Source: Oerskovia enterophila (GTDB lineage: Bacteria > Actinomycetota > Actinomycetes > Actinomycetales > Cellulomonadaceae). From it: DNA of 56,481 nucleotides. This document shows positions 16,589-25,188 of this stretch, one piece after another. Location: assembly GCF_001692445.1 (NCBI RefSeq), contig NZ_MAQA01000030.1, forward strand, positions 1 through 56,481. Reading direction: 5' to 3'. Position numbers and translations under genes: made by a program. The notes under the pieces were generated by a model. It was not told where the DNA came from, ran no database searches, and saw nothing but the letters and a program-made list of their open reading frames with translations. The stretch's first letter is position 1. Every line of letters starts with the position of its first letter.

Positions 16589-17238
16589 CCCGCGTCGTCG
16601 TCGCCGACGACCAGCCCGTGGTCCGCTACGGCTTCGCCGCGATCCTCGACGCGGCGGACGACATCGACGTCGTCGGGTCGGCGGGGAACGGGGCCGAGCT
16701 GCTCGACGTCGTCGCCGCCCACCGGCCCGACGTCGCTGTCGTGGACGTGCGCATGCCCGTCATGGACGGGATCGCCGCGACGGCCGAGATCTGCGCACGC
16801 CACCCCGGCACGAGCGTCCTCATCCTCACGACGTTCGACCTCGACGAGTACGTGTTCGACGCGCTCCAGGCCGGGGCCTCGGGCTTCCTGCTCAAGGACA
16901 CCCCGGCACCCCGGCTGGTCGAGGGTGTGCGTCTCGTCGCGGACGGCTCGATGCTCCTGGGCCCGACCATCACGCGCCGCCTGGTCGGCGACTTCGCGCA
17001 GCGCACGACCCGGGCCGCCCCCGGGATCGAGAACCTCACGGGCCGCGAGCGCGAGGTGCTGCTCACGGTCGCCCGCGGGCTGTCGAACGCGGAGATCGGT
17101 GCCGAGCTGTTCATCACCGAGCAGACCGTGAAGTCGCACGTCTCCGAGGTGCTGCGCAAGCTCGCGTGCCGCGACCGGGTGCAGCTCGTGATCGCGGCGT
17201 ACGAGTCGGGGCTGGTCGGGCTGTCGGAGCGAGCCTGA
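16585..17238 (+). CDS. NarL-type response regulator
   Basis: A 217-residue regulator starting at a GTG that overlaps the kinase stop by four bases. The receiver has DD at 8-9, phospho-acceptor Asp54 in VAVVDVRMP and Lys in GFLLKDTPAP. The C-terminal GerE HTH has LTGREREVLLTVARGLSNAE and QTVKSHVSEVLRKL. It is the cognate partner of the insert-bearing kinase by coupling. Targets are unknown; the following M15 lipoprotein gene begins 68 bp downstream on the same strand and may be cotranscribed. Confidence 0.95.
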   Translation: MTRVVVADDQPVVRYGFAAILDAADDIDVVGSAGNGAELLDVVAAHRPDVAVVDVRMPVMDGIAATAEICARHPGTSVLILTTFDLDEYVFDALQAGASGFLLKDTPAPRLVEGVRLVADGSMLLGPTITRRLVGDFAQRTTRAAPGIENLTGREREVLLTVARGLSNAEIGAELFITEQTVKSHVSEVLRKLACRDRVQLVIAAYESGLVGLSERA

Positions 17239-17306
17239 CCTCGACGCCGCGCCGCGCCGGGTCCCGAGCCCTGGTGCGGGCGGCCGCCCACGTCGATACT
17301 GGCCGG

Positions 17307-18113
17307 GTGCGCCGCACGTCCTCTGGCAGGTCGCGGGTCGCCGTCCTCATGGGCGGCGGGCTGCTCCTGGGCGCGCTGAGCGGGTGCGTCGCGGGAAACC
17401 CTCCGCCGCCCACCACCTCGGTCGCGCCGAGCGCGCTCTCGGCGGGCAACACTGCACCGGCACCCACCCCCTCGAAGCGCTCGCCCCCGGCGCCGCGGGC
17501 CCTTCCCGAGCCGACCACCGCGTCACCGGAACCCGGCGTGACCGAGTTCAGCGCCGCCGTCGGGCCGGTCACTCCCGAGCTCGCAGAGCGCATGACGCCC
17601 ACGTCGTGGCGCGAGGGCTGCCCCGTCGCGCTCGCCGACCTGCGCTACCTGACCGTGTCCCACCGGACGTTCGACGGGGGTGTCGCGACGGGCGAGCTCG
17701 TCGTGCACGCCGACGTCGCGGACGGTGTCGTCGAGGTGTTCCACGACCTGTTCGACGCGGGCTACCCGATCCGGTCGATGCGGCTCGTCGACGACTTCGG
17801 GGGCGACGACGACGCCTCGATGGCCGCCGACAACACCTCGGCGTTCAACTGCCGCCCGGTCGCGGGCACGGACCGGTGGTCCGAGCACGCGTACGGCCGC
17901 GCCCTGGACCTCAACCCGGTCGAGAACCCGTGGGTCTCGGGCGACGCGGTCGAGCCGCCCGCCGGAGCCGAGTTCGCGTCGCGCCCTGCGGTCGCAGGCG
18001 TGATCGCGCCCGACGACGCCACGGTCCGCGCGTTCCTGGCCGCCGGGTGGCTGTGGGGCGGGTACTGGACGGGGCCGGTCGACCATCAGCACTTCTCGAC
18101 GACCGGGACATGA
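17307..18113 (+). CDS. M15-family D-Ala-D-Ala carboxypeptidase-like lipoprotein
   Basis: A 268-residue secreted lipoprotein. A GTG start gives a signal peptide ending in the lipobox LSGC, then about 50 residues of Pro/Thr/Ser linker. The C-terminal zinc peptidase domain shows the VanY/M15 motifs: SEHAYGRALDLN (SxHxxGxAxD, with zinc-binding His and Asp) and DHQHFS (HxH). The protein therefore probably trims peptidoglycan stem peptides outside the membrane. It follows the two-component pair closely, which fits a cell-wall stress role, but this is inference. Confidence 0.9.
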   Translation: MRRTSSGRSRVAVLMGGGLLLGALSGCVAGNPPPPTTSVAPSALSAGNTAPAPTPSKRSPPAPRALPEPTTASPEPGVTEFSAAVGPVTPELAERMTPTSWREGCPVALADLRYLTVSHRTFDGGVATGELVVHADVADGVVEVFHDLFDAGYPIRSMRLVDDFGGDDDASMAADNTSAFNCRPVAGTDRWSEHAYGRALDLNPVENPWVSGDAVEPPAGAEFASRPAVAGVIAPDDATVRAFLAAGWLWGGYWTGPVDHQHFSTTGT

Positions 18114-18211
18114 CGTCCTCACGGGCACTCGATCGTCCCTGCGCCCGGCGGTGCAGACGGCCGACCGACCGACGATGCAAGCACATCGGCAGATGGCTCC
18201 TACGATGAGCC

Positions 18212-19819
18212 GTGAGTTCCGACTGGTTCGACCTGGCCACCCAGGGCACCGAGAGCGGTGAGCTGGCCCGGTCGATCGACTGGTCCGCCACCTCGATCGG
18301 CGCGCCCGACACCTGGCCCAAGACCCTGCGCGCCGCCGTGCGGCTGTGCTTCAGCACGCGCTTCCCCATCTTCATCGCCTGGGGCCCCGAGCTCCTGATG
18401 ATCTACAACGACGGCTACCGTCCCATGCTCGGCGAGGACAAGCACCCGGCAGCGATGGGCGCCCCGGCGAGCGCCGTGTGGGCCGAGATCTGGCCGGAGA
18501 TCGAGCCGCTGTTCGACTCGGTCCTCGCCACGGGCGTCCCTACGTGGTCCAAGGACCAGCCCCTGATCATGAACCGCTCGGGGTTCGACGAGGAGACGGC
18601 CTTCACGTTCTCCTACAGTCCCCTGCGCGACGAGGAGGGCACGATCTGCGGCGTCATGGACGTCGCGACCGAGACCACCGACCACGTGGTCGACGCCCGG
18701 CGCCTCCAGACCCTGGGCACCCTGACCGCTGCGCTCCAGCGGCTGCAGGGCGACGTGGACGAGCTCGCGGCCGCGACGGTGGCCGTGCTCGGACGCAGCC
18801 AGGACGTGACCCGGGCGGACCTGTACCTCGACACCTCGGCCGGGCTCGTGCCCTTCGCCTCGACGCACGAGCGTCATGACGAGTCGGTCCCACCGCACGT
18901 CCTGCGTGAGGTCGCCGACCGGCGCCGCCTGGACCACGTCGGCAACGCGCTCGTCGCACCCCTCGCTGCGACGCGTGACCGCGTCGCCGCGGGCGTGATC
19001 GTCCTCGAGGGCAACCCGCACCGGCCCGACGACGACGCCCAGCGCTCGTTCCTCCAGCTCGTGGCGTCCGCGGTGGGCACGGCGCTGAGCAGCACGCTCG
19101 CCCAGATCCGCCAGGTCGACGAGCTGCGCACGGTCGCGAACGCGCTCCAGGACGCGATGCTCCCCGACGACCCGACGGCCCCCGGCTGGCACACCCGCTA
19201 CCGACCGGCCGACGACAGTCTCCTCATCGGTGGCGACTGGTACGACGTCGTCGACCTGTCGGACGGGCGGTTCGGCCTGGTCGTCGGCGACTGCGTGGGC
19301 AAGGGCCTGCGTGCCGCCGCCGTCATGGGTCAGCTCCGCAGCGCGAGCCGCGCCCTGCTCCTCGAGAACCTCGGTCCGGCCGCGACGCTCGAGGGCCTGG
19401 ACCGCTTCGCCCGGACGTTGCCCGGGGCCGAGCTCGCGACCGTCCTGTGCGCGATCGTCGACGAGAACGCCCGGACCATCACCTACTCGGCCGCAGGTCA
19501 CCTGCCACCGCTCGTCGTCAACAAGGCCGAGACGTGCTGGCTCAACGACGGTCGGGGAACGCCGCTCGCGCTCACCTCGCTCCCTCGCCAGGAGGCCACC
19601 GCGGCGCTCGACAGCGGTGACGCCGTGATCCTCTACACCGACGGGCTGGTCGAGCGTCGCGGCGAGCACCTGTCGGAGGGCCTGCGGCGGCTCGCGGACG
19701 TCGCGCTCGCGATCCGCGAGGAGCGCCCCGCGGCCGACCTCCCGGACGAGCTGCTCGCCGAGCTCCTCTCCGGCGGGGCGCGCGACGACGTCGCGCTGCT
19801 CCTCTACGAGGTCCCCTGA
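18212..19819 (+). CDS. PAS-GAF-SpoIIE (PP2C) serine phosphatase
   Basis: A 535-residue cytosolic protein. Residues about 20-150 form a PAS-like domain (FSTRFPIFIAWGPELLMIYN, then DEEGTICGVMDVATE), about 165-300 a GAF-like region, and about 310-535 a SpoIIE/RsbU phosphatase with GGDWYDVVDLSDGRFGLVVG, CVGKGLRAAAVMGQLRSA, YSAAGHLPPLVV and ILYTDGLVERRGE, retaining the metal-binding Asp and Gly residues. Such proteins dephosphorylate anti-sigma antagonist proteins and so switch on alternative sigma factors. No RsbV/RsbW-like gene is adjacent, so its partner is elsewhere. The GTG start is close to the first conserved residues. Confidence 0.92.
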   Translation: MSSDWFDLATQGTESGELARSIDWSATSIGAPDTWPKTLRAAVRLCFSTRFPIFIAWGPELLMIYNDGYRPMLGEDKHPAAMGAPASAVWAEIWPEIEPLFDSVLATGVPTWSKDQPLIMNRSGFDEETAFTFSYSPLRDEEGTICGVMDVATETTDHVVDARRLQTLGTLTAALQRLQGDVDELAAATVAVLGRSQDVTRADLYLDTSAGLVPFASTHERHDESVPPHVLREVADRRRLDHVGNALVAPLAATRDRVAAGVIVLEGNPHRPDDDAQRSFLQLVASAVGTALSSTLAQIRQVDELRTVANALQDAMLPDDPTAPGWHTRYRPADDSLLIGGDWYDVVDLSDGRFGLVVGDCVGKGLRAAAVMGQLRSASRALLLENLGPAATLEGLDRFARTLPGAELATVLCAIVDENARTITYSAAGHLPPLVVNKAETCWLNDGRGTPLALTSLPRQEATAALDSGDAVILYTDGLVERRGEHLSEGLRRLADVALAIREERPAADLPDELLAELLSGGARDDVALLLYEVP

Positions 19820-19832
19820 GGCCTCGGAGGCC
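19820..19832. terminator. small hairpin after the phosphatase gene
   Basis: GGCCTC-g-GAGGCC directly follows the stop codon of the phosphatase gene. The stem is short (6 bp) but lies between convergent genes, so a terminator role is plausible. Confidence 0.35.
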
Positions 19833-19909
19833 GTCGCCTGCCAGGGTCCGCGACGCGGCCCGGAGGACGACGGAACCGCGCTAGCCAGGGCACGAGCCGC
19901 ACGCGCGTC

Positions 19910-20587
19910 TCAGGCCAGGCCGGCGTCGTGCACGCAGATCGCGACCTGCACGCGGTTCTCGGCCCCGAGCTTGTCGAGCACCCGCCCCACGTGGGTCTTG
20001 ACGGTCGCGACGCTCAGGAACAGCGCCGCGGCGATGTCCGCGTTGGACAGCCCCGACCCGATCGCGACCGCGACCTCCCGCTCGCGCTCGGTCAGGCGCG
20101 ACAGACGCTCGCGCGCGGAGGCCGCACGGTCGTCGGCCGGCGCCCGCGCGACCGCGGCGATGAGCTGCTGCGTGACCGACGGCGACAGCATCGAGCGCCC
20201 CTCGGCGACGAGGCGGACCGCCGCGACCAGCTCGGCGGGCGGGGTGTCCTTGAGCAGGAACCCGGCCGCGCCCAGCCGGAGCGCGGACAGCACCATGTCG
20301 TCGGCATCGAACGTCGTGAGCACGATGACCTTGAGCCCCGGGTCCGCGGCGCGCGCGATCTCCAGGGCCGCGAGGCCGTCGCGGCGCGGCATCCGGATGT
20401 CCATGAGGACGACGTCGGGCCGGGCGCGCGCGATCTCCGCGACCGCCGCGACGCCGTCGGCGGCCTCGCCCACGATCTCGATCGACCGGTCGCCGCCCAG
20501 GATGAGGCGCAGCCCGGCACGCACCAGGGTCTCGTCGTCGACCAGGACGACCCGCAGGGGTACCGGATCGGGGGTCTCGGGGGTCAC
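19910..20587 (-). CDS. NarL-type response regulator
   Basis: A 225-residue regulator. The receiver has VDDE (17-20), phospho-acceptor Asp63 in VVLMDIRMP and Lys in GFLLKDTPP. The GerE HTH has LTEREREVAVAIGSGLSNAD and VATVKTHVGRVLDKL. The GTG at 20587 gives a 4-bp GTGA overlap with the kinase stop; another in-frame GTG at 20593 would give a 10-bp overlap. It pairs with the kinase immediately upstream. Confidence 0.93.
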   Translation of the reverse strand: MTPETPDPVPLRVVLVDDETLVRAGLRLILGGDRSIEIVGEAADGVAAVAEIARARPDVVLMDIRMPRRDGLAALEIARAADPGLKVIVLTTFDADDMVLSALRLGAAGFLLKDTPPAELVAAVRLVAEGRSMLSPSVTQQLIAAVARAPADDRAASARERLSRLTEREREVAVAIGSGLSNADIAAALFLSVATVKTHVGRVLDKLGAENRVQVAICVHDAGLA

Positions 20588-21810
20588 GTCCACGGGAGCC
20601 ACGCTCTCACGACGAAGGACCCGGCCCCGTCGGGCGCGGCACGGAGCTCGCCGCCCGTGAGGCGGGCGCGCTCGGCGAGCCCGGTCAGCCCCAGGCCCGA
20701 CGGCGGCGCACCCGACGTGCGCGAGGCGGCGCCGTCGTCGGGCACGCGGACAGTGCAGAGAGTGACGAGCGGGTTGGTGACCCGCAGCACGAGCCCCTCC
20801 CCCGGCTCCCCCGAGATCTCGACGCGCACGGGCGCTGCGGGAGCGTGCTTGCGCGCGTTCGTGAGCGACTCCTGGAGGATCCGGTACGCGCTCCGGCTCG
20901 TCTGCTCCGGCAGGTCCGGGAGCCGCTCGGCCGTCGCGGGGGCGATCTCGCAGCCGACGTCGGCGTCGCCACCACCGAGGCCGCGGACCTCGTCCAGCAG
21001 GTCGGGCAGGGCGTCGAGCGTCGGCTGAGGGCGCTCGGGCACGCCCGCCGGGACGTCGGTCTCGCGCAGGACACCCAGGACCTCGCGCAGCTCGGTCATC
21101 GCGAGGTGCGCGTTGTCCTGGATCACGGCGGCGGCCGCCGACGTCTCCTCCCGCGTGAGGTCCGTGCGGTACGCGAGCGCCCCGGAGTGCATCGCGACGA
21201 GCGAGATGCGGTGCGCCAGGACGTCGTGCATCTCGCGGGCGATGCGCGTGCGCTCGGTCGTCCGCGCCTGGTCGAGCCGCGCGGCCTGCTCGCGCTCGGC
21301 CGTCTCGGCACGCTCGCGCAGCGAGACCAGGAGGTCGCGACGGTTGCCGATCGAGACGCCGATCGCCACGAGGAGACCGTAGACGAGCACCGAGAGCACC
21401 ACGAGGACCGCACCCCACCACGGGAGGTCGAGCGTCGGGTGCAGGGCCTCGAACGCGAGCGTCGACGCCAACCACACGATCCCGACCGCAGCGATCTCCT
21501 GCCAGCGGCGGCGCGTCGCGAGCGAGACCAGCACGATGCAGACCGCACCGAGCGCGAAGCCCGAGAACCCCGAGAGTGCCGCGAGGATCAGGGCGATCGT
21601 CAGGGGTGCGTGCCGGCTGAACGGCATCAGGACGATCGCGACGACGCCCAGGAAGAGGTCGAGCAGCACGAAGAGCCCCTGGCGGGCGGTCGGCTCGACC
21701 GGGATGTCCGAGAGCACGAGCCCGAAGGTCAGGAACCCTGCCCCCAGCGCAACGGCCAGGCGCCAGAGGATGCCCCAGGCGGAGCGGGGGACGTACGTGT
21801 CGGTCGGCAT
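20584..21810 (-). CDS. NarL-family sensor histidine kinase
   Basis: A 408-residue membrane kinase with four to five hydrophobic helices in the first 155 residues. HisKA_3 has ERTRIAREMHDVLAHRISLV with the phospho-His, followed by an N box LQESLTNARKHAPA and G box GLGLTGLAERARLTGG. There is no large sensor domain. It is coupled to the response regulator downstream. This is the third kinase-regulator pair of the same architecture within 21 kb. Confidence 0.93.
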   Translation of the reverse strand: MPTDTYVPRSAWGILWRLAVALGAGFLTFGLVLSDIPVEPTARQGLFVLLDLFLGVVAIVLMPFSRHAPLTIALILAALSGFSGFALGAVCIVLVSLATRRRWQEIAAVGIVWLASTLAFEALHPTLDLPWWGAVLVVLSVLVYGLLVAIGVSIGNRRDLLVSLRERAETAEREQAARLDQARTTERTRIAREMHDVLAHRISLVAMHSGALAYRTDLTREETSAAAAVIQDNAHLAMTELREVLGVLRETDVPAGVPERPQPTLDALPDLLDEVRGLGGGDADVGCEIAPATAERLPDLPEQTSRSAYRILQESLTNARKHAPAAPVRVEISGEPGEGLVLRVTNPLVTLCTVRVPDDGAASRTSGAPPSGLGLTGLAERARLTGGELRAAPDGAGSFVVRAWLPWT

Positions 21811-21932
21811 GCCGCGAGACTATGCGCGCGGCCCGCCGGGGCACATCGGCAGTCGGGACGACCCTGCGTCAGACCAAAGGATCAGTGCGGAGCCCGCTGG
21901 CTCCCCGGGCGGGCGGCTGGCGGCCTGGCCCG

Positions 21933-21989
21933 TGAGTGCGGAGTTCTTGCGCGACACGCCGGGCGTTTCGCGCAAGAACTCCGCACTCA
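21933..21989. repeat. perfect 22-bp inverted repeat hairpin
   Basis: The left arm at 21933-21954 (TGAGTGCGGAGTTCTTGCGCGA) is exactly complementary to 21968-21989, with a 13-base loop that is itself partly self-complementary (acgccgggcgt). It lies 12 bases past the stop of the Lsr2-tail gene and could end that transcript, but it is far longer than an ordinary terminator and looks like a REP-type element. An isolated AGTGCGGAG half-motif sits about 45 bases to its left. Confidence 0.85.
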
Positions 21990-22000
21990 GCGCGCGATCG

Positions 22001-22942
22001 TCAGCTCTCGCCGTTCGCCGCACGGTACGCGGTGAGGACCGCCTTGGGCAGGCGGCCCTTGGGGCTCACGGTGTGGCCGTTCGCGAGGGCCCACGCGCGG
22101 ATCGCTGCGGTCGTCTCGCCGGGCAGCAGGTAGGCGGTGCTCTTGGGTGCCACGGCGGTGGCGGGCTCGACGGCGGCTTCAGCCTCGACGACAGGCGCGG
22201 GCTCGACGGCGGCCTCAGCCTCGACGGCGGGCGCGGGCTCGACGGCGGCCTCAGCCTCGGCGACAGGCGCGACGACCTGCTCGGCAGGCTCGACGGCGGG
22301 CGCCGTCTCGAGGACGGGCTCTCCTGCCTGCTCGGCCGCTTCCGGGGCGACCGGCTCGGCCAGCTCGGGCGCGGTCTCGGGCTCTGCGGCAGCAACCGTC
22401 TCGACCGCGTCGACCTCGATCTCCACGACTGCCGACTCGTCGACCGGCGTCGCCGACGCTGCGTCGACCTCGGTAGCCGCGACGTCCGTGTCGGACTTGG
22501 TGACCTCAGTGATCTCGGTGACCTCAGCGGTCTGGGGCTCGACGGGTGCGTCGGCCACGGCGGGCTTCGCCGCGGCGACCGGCACGACGGGCGCGGACTC
22601 GAGGACCGGCTCAGCAGGCTCGGACGCAGCTTCCGCGACCTCGGCAGCCGGCTCGACCGGCTTCACCGGCTCGACCTGCTCGACCGTCGCGACCTCGACA
22701 GCGACCTCCGACTCCAGCACCTCCTCGCGCTCGAGGACCGCGATGGCGACGGGCGTCGCCGCGGGCTCGACGGCAGCGGCGGGGGCGGGAGCCTGTGCTG
22801 CGGCAGGTGTCTCGACGGGCGCCTGCTCGACGGCCGGTGCGACGGGGGTCTTCTGAGCGTCGTCGAACAGCGACGCGACGCTCACCACCGGTGCGTCCTC
22901 CGCCTTCTTCCGACGACCCTTGAACCAGCTCAGCAGACCCAT
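22001..22942 (-). CDS. Ala/Val/Glu/Pro-rich protein with C-terminal Lsr2-like DNA-binding tail
   Basis: A 313-residue protein in three parts. Residues 1-13 are basic (MGLLSWFKGRRKK). About 14-270 is a low-complexity, strongly acidic Ala/Val/Pro/Glu region with almost no Gly or aromatics, including three 12-residue repeats of the EAEAAVEPAPVV type. The last 35 residues, IRAWALANGHTVSPKGRLPK followed by AVLTAYRAAN, match the C-terminal DNA-binding domain of the Lsr2/H-NS-like xenogeneic silencer, where the usual RGR minor-groove motif appears here as KGR. The N-terminal oligomerisation domain of Lsr2 is absent. The ATG at 22942 is favoured because the extended upstream frame has no features. 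Function is unknown; a DNA-tethered scaffold or nucleoid protein is possible. Confidence 0.8.
   Translation of the reverse strand: MGLLSWFKGRRKKAEDAPVVSVASLFDDAQKTPVAPAVEQAPVETPAAAQAPAPAAAVEPAATPVAIAVLEREEVLESEVAVEVATVEQVEPVKPVEPAAEVAEAASEPAEPVLESAPVVPVAAAKPAVADAPVEPQTAEVTEITEVTKSDTDVAATEVDAASATPVDESAVVEIEVDAVETVAAAEPETAPELAEPVAPEAAEQAGEPVLETAPAVEPAEQVVAPVAEAEAAVEPAPAVEAEAAVEPAPVVEAEAAVEPATAVAPKSTAYLLPGETTAAIRAWALANGHTVSPKGRLPKAVLTAYRAANGES
22161..22268. repeat. three tandem 36-bp repeats within the Lsr2-tail gene
   Basis: Units at 22161-22196, 22197-22232 and 22233-22268 start with gcgggctcgacggcggc and differ at a few positions. Read on the minus strand they encode the 12-residue unit EAEAAVEPAPVV with small changes. 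They keep the frame and probably arose by slippage or recombination. Confidence 0.85.
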
Positions 22943-23153
22943 GACGACCTCTCCGCGAACGATGCCCACACCGACCGATGTGCGCGCGTCAACTCTTTCA
23001 CATCTCGGACGAAGGCCCCGCGGGCGCCCATGTCCTCCGGGCCCGGCGTCTCGACAACTCGCTCGACCCGGGCACCCGGGGCGCGATGTACTGGGAACGA
23101 GCACGCCTCGCACCGCCGATCGACCACGACCCCCGCAACCCGCCAGGAGCCCC

Positions 23154-24044
23154 ATGCCCCCGACCACCGCGCACCCCGACGCCGACCGCGAGCGCCTCGG
23201 CCTGCACGCGGACTGCGAGAGCTGCTTCGGGCTGTGCTGCGTGGCGCTGGCGTTCACGCGCTCGGCCGACTTCCCGATCGACAAGGACGCCGGCGAACCG
23301 TGCCGGAACCTGCGTCCCGACCACAGCTGCGGGATCCACCCCGAGCTGCGTGAGCGCGGGTTCGTGGGCTGCACGGTCTACGACTGCTTCGGCGCGGGCC
23401 AGAAGATCTCGCGCTCGACCTTCGCGGGCCAGGACTGGCGCGAGCACCCGGAGGTGCGGTCGTCGATGTTCGCGCTGCTGCCCGTGCTGCGCCACGTCCA
23501 CGAGCTGCTCTGGTACCTCACCGAGGCCCAGGCGCTGACGCTGGGCCACGACGTGTCGCTCGCGGCGGAGCTCACCCAAGCCGTCGAGCGGATCGACCTC
23601 CTCTCGACCGGCTCAGCGGACGAGCTGCTCGCCCTGGATCTCGGGGCGCTGCGCGACGGCGTGAACCCCCTCCTGGTGCGCGCGAGCGAGGCGGCCCGTG
23701 CCCGCTCGGTGCACCAGCCGCGGGGCAGGCGCGCGGACCGCCGGGGTGCGGACCTGGTCGGGCGGCGGTTGGCGGGCGCGGACCTGCGGGGCGCGAGCCT
23801 CCGCGGCGCGCTGCTCGTGGGGGCGGACCTGCGGGGCGCGGACCTGCGCAGCGCCGACCTCGTCGGGGCGGACCTGCGCGGGGCGGACCTCTCGGGCGCC
23901 GACCTCACCGACGCGCTCTTCGTCACCCAGGTACAGGTCGACGCCGCGCGGGGCGACGCGACCACGCGGCTCCCCGCGGGCCTGACCCGCCCGGCGCACT
24001 GGGGCGCACCGCCCGTGGCGAGGTCGCGCGCCCGGCGCGCGTGA
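23154..24044 (+). CDS. Cys-cluster (YkgJ-like) plus pentapeptide-repeat protein
   Basis: A 296-residue protein. The N-terminus has a metal-binding-like cluster: Cys21, Cys24, Cys28, Cys29 in ADCESCFGLCC, then EPCRNL, HSCGIHPEL, GCTVYDCFG, similar to the UPF0153/YkgJ CxxCxxxCC domain. A helical middle (about 100-195) follows. Residues about 200-262 are pentapeptide repeats of the A(D/N)LRG type (GADLRGASLRGALLVGADL), forming a right-handed beta-helix, with a basic tail. GGAG precedes the ATG. The fusion suggests a metal-dependent module attached to a DNA-mimic or scaffold helix, but the function is not known. Confidence 0.85.
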   Translation: MPPTTAHPDADRERLGLHADCESCFGLCCVALAFTRSADFPIDKDAGEPCRNLRPDHSCGIHPELRERGFVGCTVYDCFGAGQKISRSTFAGQDWREHPEVRSSMFALLPVLRHVHELLWYLTEAQALTLGHDVSLAAELTQAVERIDLLSTGSADELLALDLGALRDGVNPLLVRASEAARARSVHQPRGRRADRRGADLVGRRLAGADLRGASLRGALLVGADLRGADLRSADLVGADLRGADLSGADLTDALFVTQVQVDAARGDATTRLPAGLTRPAHWGAPPVARSRARRA

Positions 24045-24075
24045 CGCCGTCGGGCAGGAGGACAGCCCGGCGGCG
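24045..24075 (+). terminator. hairpin terminator, family B-like
   Basis: CGCCGTCGGGC and GCCCGGCGGCG pair over 11 positions with one G-T wobble and a 9-base loop, starting right after the stop codon of the pentapeptide gene. The left arm is the family B arm also seen at 28316-28325 and 43752-43762. Confidence 0.65.
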
Positions 24076-24164
24076 CAGCGGCGTCCGCGGCGAGTCCCCC
24101 CGGGGCGCCGCTCCCGTCGGACCCGGCGTACGTCGCCGGCTCGTCGAGGGACGAGCGACGGGCG

Positions 24165-25115
24165 TCACGGGACCAGGACGACCCGCGTGCCCGACGCGGT
24201 CCTCGCCTCCCAGGCGGCCGCGACCTCGCGCAGGGGGACTGCGACGACGTCGACCGCGGGCCGCACCTGCGGCAGCAGCGTCGCGAGCTCGGTGATCGCA
24301 CCGACCATGCCCTCGGGCGACACCGAGCCCTGCCCGCTCCCGCTGACCTGCACGTTGGTCTTGCGCAGGGTCGCCGCCGGCAGCGTGATCGTGGGCCCTG
24401 CGGTCGCGCCGACGTGCACCCAGCGCAGGAGGTGGGCGGGATCGCTCCGAGCACCCGTCACGGCCGCGAGCGCCTGCTCGGTCGGGGCTCCCCAGACGTA
24501 GTCGACGACCACGTCGACGTCGGCGGCCTCGCGGGCGAGACGTTCGGCGACGTCGTCGGCCGTGAGCGGCACGATCGCGTCGGCCCCCAGGCGATGCACG
24601 ACCTCGAGCGAGGTCGCGTCACGCCCCGCGCCCACGATGCGCCGGGCCCCCAGGTGCCGTGCGAGCTGCACGGCCAGGCGGCCCGCGTTGCCCGTCGCGC
24701 CCAGGACCAGGACGCTCTCGCCCGGCTGCAGGTCCGCGCGGTGCCGCAGCGCGAGCCACGCCGACATCGCAGGGTTCATGGCCGCGGCGATCGTCACGTC
24801 GTCGAGCCCGGGGGGCAGCTCGACGAGGCGCCCTGCGGGGACGGCGACGAGCTCGGCCATGCTGCCGCGCGGCGCGTGGAGCCCCGCGAAGAACACCCGA
24901 CGGCCGTCCTCGGTGCGGCCCACGCCGTCGAACCCGGGGACGAGGGGCAGCGCGCCGTCGCTCGTGTAGTGCGTGCCGGCTGCCCCCGACCGGACGCGGG
25001 GGTGCAGCCCGGCGGCCAGGACGTGGACCAGGACCTCGTCCGGTCCGGGCTCGGGGTCCGGCACTTCCGTGTACTGCGGGGGCCGGTCGAACGAGGTGAC
25101 GAGGGCGGCGTGCAC
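24165..25115 (-). CDS. zinc-type/quinone oxidoreductase-family dehydrogenase
   Basis: A 316-residue medium-chain reductase starting at GTG. The catalytic domain begins MHAALVTSFDRPPQYTEVPD and has GLHPRVRSGAAGTHY. The nucleotide-binding loop is VLVLGATGNAGRLAVQLARH, followed by RRIVGAGRD. The structural and catalytic zinc cysteines of alcohol dehydrogenases are absent, so it is closer to the quinone oxidoreductase (QOR) branch. The substrate is unknown. It appears to be a single-gene unit facing the pentapeptide gene. Confidence 0.88.
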   Translation of the reverse strand: MHAALVTSFDRPPQYTEVPDPEPGPDEVLVHVLAAGLHPRVRSGAAGTHYTSDGALPLVPGFDGVGRTEDGRRVFFAGLHAPRGSMAELVAVPAGRLVELPPGLDDVTIAAAMNPAMSAWLALRHRADLQPGESVLVLGATGNAGRLAVQLARHLGARRIVGAGRDATSLEVVHRLGADAIVPLTADDVAERLAREAADVDVVVDYVWGAPTEQALAAVTGARSDPAHLLRWVHVGATAGPTITLPAATLRKTNVQVSGSGQGSVSPEGMVGAITELATLLPQVRPAVDVVAVPLREVAAAWEARTASGTRVVLVP

Positions 25116-25188
25116 GGTGGGTCCTCTCTCTCGGTTGCTGGACGGGTCCGATGCTCGCCCGGTCGGCGGGGTGCGAGCACGACGCCCG

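Noticed and set aside
22161-22268. CRISPR-like tandem repeats
   Set aside because: Units are directly joined without spacers, and they code for a 12-residue protein repeat.
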